NCBI RefSeq assembly: GCF_002214185.1
Contig: NZ_CP022161.1
Coordinates: forward strand, 6,207,486-6,271,485
Length of the DNA: 64,000 bases
Direction of reading: 5' to 3'
Source of the DNA: Streptomyces capitiformicae
GTDB taxonomy: Bacteria; Actinomycetota; Actinomycetes; Streptomycetales; Streptomycetaceae
Each line of letters begins with the position of its first letter. Position 1 is the first letter of the stretch. The notes under the pieces are model-generated. The model did not search any database. It saw only the letters and a program-made list of their open reading frames with translations, and was not told the DNA's origin. The translations under genes and the position numbers were made by a program. Below are positions 25,133 to 30,762 of the stretch, in pieces.

Positions 25133-25726
25133 CTACGGCCGCGGGTTCCGAAGCCCCCGGAGGAGTAGTTCGACCATGCGGCGGGGGTCGTAGTGGGGGT
25201 CGTGGCCGATGCAGAGGTTGCCGATGGCGCGCATCAGTTCGTAGGGCTGTGTGCCGGGGGTGATCTCGTCGACTGCGACAGCGGCGTCCAGCAGTTGGGC
25301 GCAGACGGGGACCAGGCGGTCGAGGAAGTAGGCGTGGAGCGCTTCGAAGCCGCTGCTGTCGGATTGCAGGGCGCCCGCCAGACCGTGCTTCGTGACGAGG
25401 AAGTCGACGAAGAGGTCGGCCCATTGACGGAGGGCGGCGAACGGGGAGTCGGTGCCGGCCAGCAGGGTGGGTCCGGCCTCGGCGCAGGCCTCGACCTGGT
25501 GGCGGTAGACGGCGACGACGAGATCCGCCCGGGTGGGGAAGTGACGGTAGATCGTCCCCACGCCGACGCCCGCTTGGCACGCGATCTCACGGATGGGCGC
25601 GTCGACGCCCGAGGTGACGAACACCTCGGCGGCGGCAGCGAGCAGCACCCGCTGGTTGCGCACCGCGTCGGCCCGTTTGCCTCGGGTGGGCTTCTCCTCG
25701 GACTCGGACTGGCCTGTTGTGGGCAC
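25133..25726 (-). CDS. TetR-family transcriptional regulator
   Basis: 197 residues. The N-terminal HTH is REIACQAGVGVGTIYRHFPTRADLVVAV, preceded by a basic arm (RGKRADAVRNQRVLLAAAAEVF). The remainder is the helical ligand-binding domain. It is divergent from the hydrolase gene at 25873, with two palindromes in the shared promoter region, so it probably represses that gene and responds to a related small molecule. Confidence 0.92.
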   Translation of the reverse strand: MPTTGQSESEEKPTRGKRADAVRNQRVLLAAAAEVFVTSGVDAPIREIACQAGVGVGTIYRHFPTRADLVVAVYRHQVEACAEAGPTLLAGTDSPFAALRQWADLFVDFLVTKHGLAGALQSDSSGFEALHAYFLDRLVPVCAQLLDAAVAVDEITPGTQPYELMRAIGNLCIGHDPHYDPRRMVELLLRGLRNPRP

Positions 25727-25744
25727 TGCGTACTTCCTCCGGCG

Positions 25745-25803
25745 ATTCAGGGATCCAGCGATTCAGCGATCCGGCGATCCGGCGATCCGGCGATCCGGCG
25801 ACC
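25745..25803. repeat. Short tandem repeats of GATCCGGC / GATTCAGC
   Basis: About seven copies of an 8-bp unit, drifting from GATTCAGG through GATTCAGC to four clean GATCCGGC copies, upstream of the tetR start and next to the hydrolase promoter. Slippage could change promoter spacing; no known function. Confidence 0.75.
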
Positions 25804-25804
25804 G

Positions 25805-25854
25805 TTGACTAAGCGGAACAGTGTTCCGTATGTTTTAGCGGAACAGTGCTCCGC
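25805..25854 (+). promoter_or_regulatory. Hydrolase promoter with twin TetR operators
   Basis: TTGACT (25805-25810), an 18-bp spacer and TATGTT (25829-25834) form a recognisable -35/-10 pair. GGAACA-G-TGTTCC (25815-25827) lies in the spacer. GCGGAACA-G-TGCTCCGC (25838-25854), one imperfect pair, lies at the start of the transcript. The centres are 25 bp apart. Binding would block transcription of the hydrolase and possibly tetR. Confidence 0.6.
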
Positions 25855-25872
25855 TTTGAAGGGCAACTCATC

Positions 25873-26829
25873 ATGCGCGCATCGACTCACCCTGCCGCCA
25901 CCTTAGGCTCACCCTCTCCCGTCCTCTCGGTCAGTCCGGTCGTGCTGCCGGCTCTCGACCGGGCCGTGGACCTGGAGCTGCGAGTGTCCGCGCCCGTGAC
26001 CGGGGACGACCTGCCGGTCATCCTCCTCTCGCACGGCCAGGGCTACTCGAACCACCTCTCCTCCCTGAACGGCTACGCCCCCCTCGCCAACTTCTGGGCG
26101 GCGCACGGCTTCGTCGTCGTCCAGCCCACCCACCTGAGTTCGAGGTCCCTGAGCCTGGACCCCGACACTCCGGGTGCGCCGATGTTCTGGCGGTCGCGGG
26201 CCGAGGACATGTCGTTCGTCCTCGGCCGGCTCGACGCGATCGAGGCCGCCGTCCCGCAGCTCGCCGGACGCCTGGACCACGGCAGGGCCGCCGTCGCCGG
26301 GCACTCGATGGGCGGGCACACCGCGAGCCTGCTGCTGGGCGCCCGGCTCACCGATCCGGACGACGGTACGGAAGTGGACCTGACCGAGCCCCGGATCAAG
26401 GCGGGTGTCCTGCTCGCCGCGCCCGGCGGGGGTGGCGACTCCCTCACCGAGTCCGCTGCCGAGGGCCTTCCCTTCCTCTCGACCATGGACTTCTCCAAGA
26501 TGACGACGCCCACGCTCGTGGTCGTCGGCGACAGGGACGCGTCCCACCTGACGGTTCGGGGTCCGGAGTGGTTCACCGATCCGTACGTCCTCTCCCCCGG
26601 CCCCAAGTCCCTGCTCACCCTGTTCGACGCGGAGCACGGCCTCGGGGGAGTCTCCGGCTACGACGTCGCCGAGACGACGGACGAGAGCCCTGAGCGGGTG
26701 TCCGTGGTACAGCGCCTCACGTGGGCCTATCTCCGCTCGGAGTTGTACCCCGGGGACCCTGCTTGGCGGACGGCGAGTGAGGCGCTGGCGGCCGACGCCG
26801 ACGCGCTCGGACGGGTGGAGTCCAAGTAG
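25873..26829 (+). CDS. Alpha/beta hydrolase with a TTA codon
   Basis: 318 residues. The nucleophile elbow is AGHSMGGH and an oxyanion-type LLSHGQGYSNHLS lies near residue 50; the fold resembles PAF-acetylhydrolase or chlorophyllase-like esterases. ATG 25873 has GAAGGG 9 bp upstream; an upstream GTG lies inside the operator and was rejected. Codon 11 (25903-25905) is TTA, rare in Streptomyces and read only by the bldA tRNA, so translation may be tied to development. The divergent TetR gene and twin operators suggest induction by a substrate-like compound. Confidence 0.88.
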   Translation: MRASTHPAATLGSPSPVLSVSPVVLPALDRAVDLELRVSAPVTGDDLPVILLSHGQGYSNHLSSLNGYAPLANFWAAHGFVVVQPTHLSSRSLSLDPDTPGAPMFWRSRAEDMSFVLGRLDAIEAAVPQLAGRLDHGRAAVAGHSMGGHTASLLLGARLTDPDDGTEVDLTEPRIKAGVLLAAPGGGGDSLTESAAEGLPFLSTMDFSKMTTPTLVVVGDRDASHLTVRGPEWFTDPYVLSPGPKSLLTLFDAEHGLGGVSGYDVAETTDESPERVSVVQRLTWAYLRSELYPGDPAWRTASEALAADADALGRVESK

Positions 26830-26852
26830 AGCCCAGCTCGAGGGGCTGGGTT

Positions 26853-26990
26853 CGGGTGCCCGGCGCCGGAGCTGGGCGGGGGCGGGGTGCGCAACTCGGC
26901 GCTACGAGGTACCGCTGCGCCCGCCCTCCCCCCCGCTCTCGGCTTCGTTCCAGCGGGGGACCCCCATCGACCCAGCGGCACGACTGCCCG
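26853..26990 (-). repeat. Dispersed intergenic repeat family 2, copy A
   Basis: Read on the minus strand, this segment matches 49497-49630 over about 130 bp with interruptions, including CCGAGAG(C/T)GGGGG, GGGCGGGCGCAGCGG and ACCTCGTAGCGCCGAGT. It fills most of the gap between the hydrolase and the next convergent gene. It contains self-complementary GC blocks but no coding sense. Confidence 0.7.
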
Positions 26991-27004
26991 CAGCTACGCC
27001 AGCG

Positions 27005-27688
27005 CTACAGCGCCCGCAACCCCGCCGCCGTAGCCCGGGTCAGGCTCTCCAGGTAGCCCTTCGGCAGCTTCGGTGCCCGTACGACCACCGACCGCCAGTA
27101 CAGCGGGCCGGAGATCAGGTCCAGCGCCAGGTCCTCGTCGACGCCCTCCCGGACCTCGCCGCGCGCGACGGCCGCCGCCACGATCCCCGTCGCCACGCTC
27201 TGCTGGCCCTCCCGCAGCGCCTTCTGCATGGCCTCGGCGATCTCGGGATTGCGCGCGGCCTCGGCCTGGAGGTCGGGGATGATCTGCCCGGCGACGGGAT
27301 GGCGCAGGGCGCGGGACGTGACCTCGTACAGGAGCCGCAAGTCGCCCTCCAGCGAGCCCGTGTCCGGCAGCGGGAGACCCTGCACCGCCACCGCCGAGAC
27401 CAGGTCGAGGACCAGGTGGAGCTTGGACCGCCAGCGGCGGTACACCGCGGTCTTGCCGACGCCCGCCCGCCGCGCGATGCCCTCGATGGACATCCGCGCA
27501 TAGCCGACGGCGGCCAGTTCCTCGAAAACGGCCGCCCGGATCGCCTCCGTCACGTCCTCGCGCAGCACGGCCGCCCCGGCGGGCGCCCGGCGACGGCGCG
27601 GCGGAGTGCGCTCGGCCCCCGCCCCGGCCCCGGCTCCCGCCTCGGCCCCCTTACCGGCGTCGGCGTTCGTCGTCATGCCCACCAGCAT
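27005..27688 (-). CDS. TetR-family transcriptional regulator
   Basis: 227 residues from ATG 27688, or 223 from ATG 27676 (MTTNADAGKG); neither has a strong ribosome site. After an Ala/Gly-rich leader the HTH is MSIEGIARRAGVGKTAVYRRWRSKLHLVLDL, typical of TetR proteins with a C-terminal helical effector domain. It is divergent from the tagG exporter gene. Near-identical direct repeats in the intervening region are candidate operators, so it may control wall-polymer export; that link is inference. Confidence 0.9.
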   Translation of the reverse strand: MLVGMTTNADAGKGAEAGAGAGAGAERTPPRRRRAPAGAAVLREDVTEAIRAAVFEELAAVGYARMSIEGIARRAGVGKTAVYRRWRSKLHLVLDLVSAVAVQGLPLPDTGSLEGDLRLLYEVTSRALRHPVAGQIIPDLQAEAARNPEIAEAMQKALREGQQSVATGIVAAAVARGEVREGVDEDLALDLISGPLYWRSVVVRAPKLPKGYLESLTRATAAGLRAL

Positions 27689-27692
27689 AGAG

Positions 27693-27757
27693 CGTTACGA
27701 CGAAACGGTTGCGTTCCGACGTCGAATCGGCTTACGCTCACGTTGCGACGATACGGT
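27693..27757. promoter_or_regulatory. Direct-repeat operator candidates and possible tagG promoter
   Basis: CGTTACGACGAAACGGT (27693-27709) recurs as CGTTGCGACGATACGGT (27741-27757), 15 of 17 identical, 48 bp apart. Between them TTGCGT (27709-27714) and TACGCT (27733-27738) with an 18-bp spacer could be -35/-10 for tagG. Confidence 0.4.
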
Positions 27758-27864
27758 CCCGTCCCGACGTAAGGGCAAGGCAGGAGCAGTACAAGAGCGG
27801 TGCGACGAGGCGTGAGACGCCGCCGAGCACGCGGGACCACCCCCCACTACCGAAAGCAGCGGAT

Positions 27865-28794
27865 GTGAGCCAGGTCCTCCACACACCGCCACCGACCACG
27901 AAGACCGGCCCCGCCACGACGCCCGCCGAGTCCCCCGCGCAGCTCGCCGCGCGGTACGGCCTCAGCGTCAGCGGGGCCCGCCCCACCCTGCGCGAGTACG
28001 TACGGCGGTTGTGGGCCCGGCGGCACTTCATCACCGCCTTCGCCACGGCGAAGCTGACCGCGCAGTACAGCCAGGCGAAGCTCGGCCAGGTCTGGCAGAT
28101 CGTGAACCCGCTGCTCAACGCGGCGGTCTACTACCTCATCTTCGGCGTCCTCATGGGCACCAAGCACGGTGTGCCGGACTACGTCCCGTTCCTGGTCACC
28201 GGCGTGTTCGTGTGGACGTTCACGCAGAGCTCGATCATGGCCGGCACCCGGGCCATATCCGGCAGCCTCGGCCTCGTCCGCGCCCTGCACTTCCCCCGGG
28301 CCTCGCTCCCCCTGTCGTACTGCCTGCAACAGCTTCAGCAACTGCTGTTCTCCATGGCCGCCCTGGTCGTGATCCTGCTCGCGTTCGGGGTGCCGGTCGC
28401 CGCGTCCTGGCTGCTGATCGTGCCCGCGCTGACGCTGCAGTTCATGTTCAACGCCGGCGTCGCGATGGTCATGGCGCGCGTCGGCGCCAAGACCCCCGAC
28501 ATCGCGCAGCTGATGCCGTTCGTGCTGCGGACGTGGATGTACGCGTCCGGCGTGATGTTCAGCCTGGACAAGATCCTCGCCGACCGTGATCTGCCGCGGT
28601 TCGTGCACGTCCTGCTGGAGTACAACCCGGCCGTCCTCTACATCGACCTCATGCGGTTCGCGCTCATCGACAGCTTCGAGGCGCACCAGCTGCCGCCGCA
28701 CGTATGGGCCGCGGCCCTCGGCTGGGCGCTCCTCGCGGGCATCGGCGGGTTCATCTACTTCTGGAAGGCTGAGGAGACGTACGGCCGTGGCTGA
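27865..28794 (+). CDS. tagG: ABC-2 type wall-polymer exporter permease (TagG-like)
   Basis: 309 residues with six hydrophobic segments, beginning after a cytoplasmic N-terminus (REYVRRLWARRHFITAFATAKL). LGQVWQIVNPLLNAAVYYLIFG is the characteristic ABC-2 polysaccharide/teichoic-acid permease signature. The GTG at 27865 (VSQVLHT) was preferred to upstream in-frame starts. It overlaps the ATPase gene by 8 bp. Together they should flip an undecaprenyl-linked glycopolymer across the membrane. Confidence 0.92.
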   Translation: MSQVLHTPPPTTKTGPATTPAESPAQLAARYGLSVSGARPTLREYVRRLWARRHFITAFATAKLTAQYSQAKLGQVWQIVNPLLNAAVYYLIFGVLMGTKHGVPDYVPFLVTGVFVWTFTQSSIMAGTRAISGSLGLVRALHFPRASLPLSYCLQQLQQLLFSMAALVVILLAFGVPVAASWLLIVPALTLQFMFNAGVAMVMARVGAKTPDIAQLMPFVLRTWMYASGVMFSLDKILADRDLPRFVHVLLEYNPAVLYIDLMRFALIDSFEAHQLPPHVWAAALGWALLAGIGGFIYFWKAEETYGRG

Positions 28795-29566
28795 GATCAT
28801 CCCCACCGTCGTCGTAGACGGCGTCGACATCGTCTACCGCGTCAACGGCACCGGGGCGGGGCGCGGCAGCGCCACCGCCGCGCTCAACCGCATCCTGCGG
28901 CGGAAGAAGGCCGAGAAGGCCGCCGGCGTGCGCAAGGTGCACGCCGTGCGGAACGTCTCCTTCACCGCGTACCGGGGCGAGGCGATCGGCCTCATCGGCA
29001 CGAACGGGTCCGGCAAGTCCACGCTGCTCAAGGCCGTCGCCGGGCTGCTCCCCGTCGAGAACGGCCGTATCTACACGGACGGTCAGCCCTCTCTCCTCGG
29101 CGTCAACGCCGCGCTGATGAACGACCTCACCGGTGAGCGCAACGTCCATCTCGGAGGGCTCGCGATGGGGATGTCCCGGGAGCAGGTCAAGGAGCGGTAT
29201 CAGGAGATCGTCGACTTCTCCGGGATCAACGAGAAGGGGGACTTCATCACGCTGCCCATGCGGACGTACTCCTCCGGGATGGCTGCGCGGCTGCGGTTCT
29301 CCATCGCCGCGGCCAAGGATCACGACGTGCTGCTGATCGACGAGGCGTTGGCGACCGGCGACGCGTCGTTCCGGAAGCGGTCGGAGGCACGGATTCGTGA
29401 GCTTCGGAAGAACGCGGGGACCGTGTTCCTTGTCAGCCACAACAACAAGTCGATCCGGGATACGTGTGATCGCGTGTTGTGGCTGGAGAGGGGAGAGCTG
29501 CGGATGGACGGGGCTACGGAGGACGTGCTGAAGGAGTACGAGAAGTTCACGGGCGGGAAGAGGTAG
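28787..29566 (+). CDS. tagH: Wall-polymer exporter ATPase (TagH-like)
   Basis: 259-residue ABC ATPase. Walker A is GTNGSGKST, the signature is YSSGMAARLRFS and Walker B is VLLIDEALATGD, followed by the switch VSHN. GVNAALMNDLTGERNVHL is typical of the teichoic-acid/O-antigen exporter subfamily. The GTG at 28787 follows GAGGAGACG and overlaps the tagG stop, indicating coupled synthesis. No C-terminal substrate-binding extension is present. Its end is 22 bp from the convergent GT4 gene. Confidence 0.94.
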   Translation: MAEIIPTVVVDGVDIVYRVNGTGAGRGSATAALNRILRRKKAEKAAGVRKVHAVRNVSFTAYRGEAIGLIGTNGSGKSTLLKAVAGLLPVENGRIYTDGQPSLLGVNAALMNDLTGERNVHLGGLAMGMSREQVKERYQEIVDFSGINEKGDFITLPMRTYSSGMAARLRFSIAAAKDHDVLLIDEALATGDASFRKRSEARIRELRKNAGTVFLVSHNNKSIRDTCDRVLWLERGELRMDGATEDVLKEYEKFTGGKR

Positions 29567-29588
29567 GGCGCCTCGCCTGAGCTCGTCC

Positions 29589-30749
29589 TCACCTCTCCAG
29601 GAACGTGAAAAGGCGCTCCCAGCTGTCCGTGATCTCGTCCGCCCCGTACCGCCGGATGTTCTCCCGCGCCCTCTCCCCCATCCTGTCCCGCAGCGCCCTG
29701 TCCGACATCAACTGGTCCAGTTTGCGGGCCAGTTCGGCCGTGTTGCCGGGGCGGGCCAGGAGGCCGTCCTCGCCGTCGTCGATGATCTCGTGGACGCCCG
29801 GTGCGCAGTCGAAGGCCGCGCAGGGGACTGCCATGGCCATGGCTTCCATGAGGGCGAGGGGGAAGCCCTCGCCCCTCGACGACAGGGCGAAGACCGAGCC
29901 TGCGCGCAGTGCGCCCGGTACATCGTTCGTGCGGCCCATCCAGCGCACCGAGGCGTCGAGGCCCAGTGCCGTGCACTGCTTGCGCAGCAGTTCCTCGTCC
30001 TCGCCCGAGCCGTAGATCTTGAGGGTCCAGTCGGGGTGGCGTGGGGCCACCTCGGACCAGGTGTCGAGGAGCATGTCGACGCCCTTCTCGTCGCTGAGGC
30101 GGCCGATGCTGATGACGGACTTCTCGGTGCGGGGGGACGGGGTGTCGGGGAGCCAGGGGACGGCGTTCGGGATGAACGAGGTGTTGTCGAGGCCCTCGGT
30201 GATCCAGCGGTCGGCGTCCTCGCGGGTGAGGACGAGCATGCGGTCGACGTCGCGGTAGTGCTTGAGGACGCGCCGGAAGCGGGAGCTCGCCTTGGACGTC
30301 TCGTAGGACTCGTGGCTCATGCCGATGACGGTCAGGCCGGTTGTGTCGGCGAGCTTCACCCACTCCATCGCCCACACCTGGGTCACGATGACCACCCCGC
30401 CGGGGCGTGCGGCGACGAAGAGCCGGGTCAGTCGGGCCGCCCGGTCGCGCATGCTCGCGTCCCGCGCCCGGCCGGGGGCCGGCGGCTGGCCGTCGTACAA
30501 CCTCGTCGTGGGGTAGGGCAGTTCGCCGAGGTCGTGCGGGTCCTCGGGGGTGGTGATGCCGATGACGTGGACGCGGTGGCCGCGCTCGGTGAAGAGCCGG
30601 GCCATGTGGTGCGACCAGCTGGTCACACCGCCCATCTCGTCCACGCTGTTGGAGACCAGGAAGATGTCCCGCTGCCCGCCGGTCACTCGCGCCTCCACGC
30701 CGGTCACTCGCGCCTCCACGCCGGTCACTCGCGCCTCCACGCCGGTCAC
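29589..30749 (-). CDS. GT4 glycosyltransferase with four alternative GTG starts
   Basis: GT-B fold transferase, 365 residues from the last candidate start (30686) or 386 from the first (30749). The N-domain begins RDIFLVSNSVDEMGGVTSW; the donor-binding half has VISIGRLSDEKGVDMLL and the retaining GT4 E-x7-E motif in SRGEGFPLALMEAM. A 21-bp tandem repeat places four in-frame GTG codons (30749, 30728, 30707, 30686), each 5 nt after GGAGG. The first overlaps the stop of the upstream TagF-type gene. Starting early adds VTGVEAR repeats. It probably adds a sugar to the glycopolymer made by its neighbours. Confidence 0.9.
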   Translation of the reverse strand: MTGVEARVTGVEARVTGVEARVTGGQRDIFLVSNSVDEMGGVTSWSHHMARLFTERGHRVHVIGITTPEDPHDLGELPYPTTRLYDGQPPAPGRARDASMRDRAARLTRLFVAARPGGVVIVTQVWAMEWVKLADTTGLTVIGMSHESYETSKASSRFRRVLKHYRDVDRMLVLTREDADRWITEGLDNTSFIPNAVPWLPDTPSPRTEKSVISIGRLSDEKGVDMLLDTWSEVAPRHPDWTLKIYGSGEDEELLRKQCTALGLDASVRWMGRTNDVPGALRAGSVFALSSRGEGFPLALMEAMAMAVPCAAFDCAPGVHEIIDDGEDGLLARPGNTAELARKLDQLMSDRALRDRMGERARENIRRYGADEITDSWERLFTFLER

Positions 30750-30762
30750 TTGCGCCTCCACT
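30679..30762 (-). repeat. 21-bp tandem repeat (4 copies) carrying ribosome site and GTG start
   Basis: Four head-to-tail copies, three identical and one with a single change (CGCGA versus CGCAA). Each carries GGAGG-CGCRA-GTG-ACCGGC on the minus strand. The repeats span the stop of the TagF-type gene and the start of the GT4 gene. Period 21 keeps the reading frame. Confidence 0.9.

Noticed and set aside
30679..30762. CRISPR-like 21-bp repeats
   Set aside because: Copies are directly abutting with no spacers, and each carries a ribosome site and start codon.
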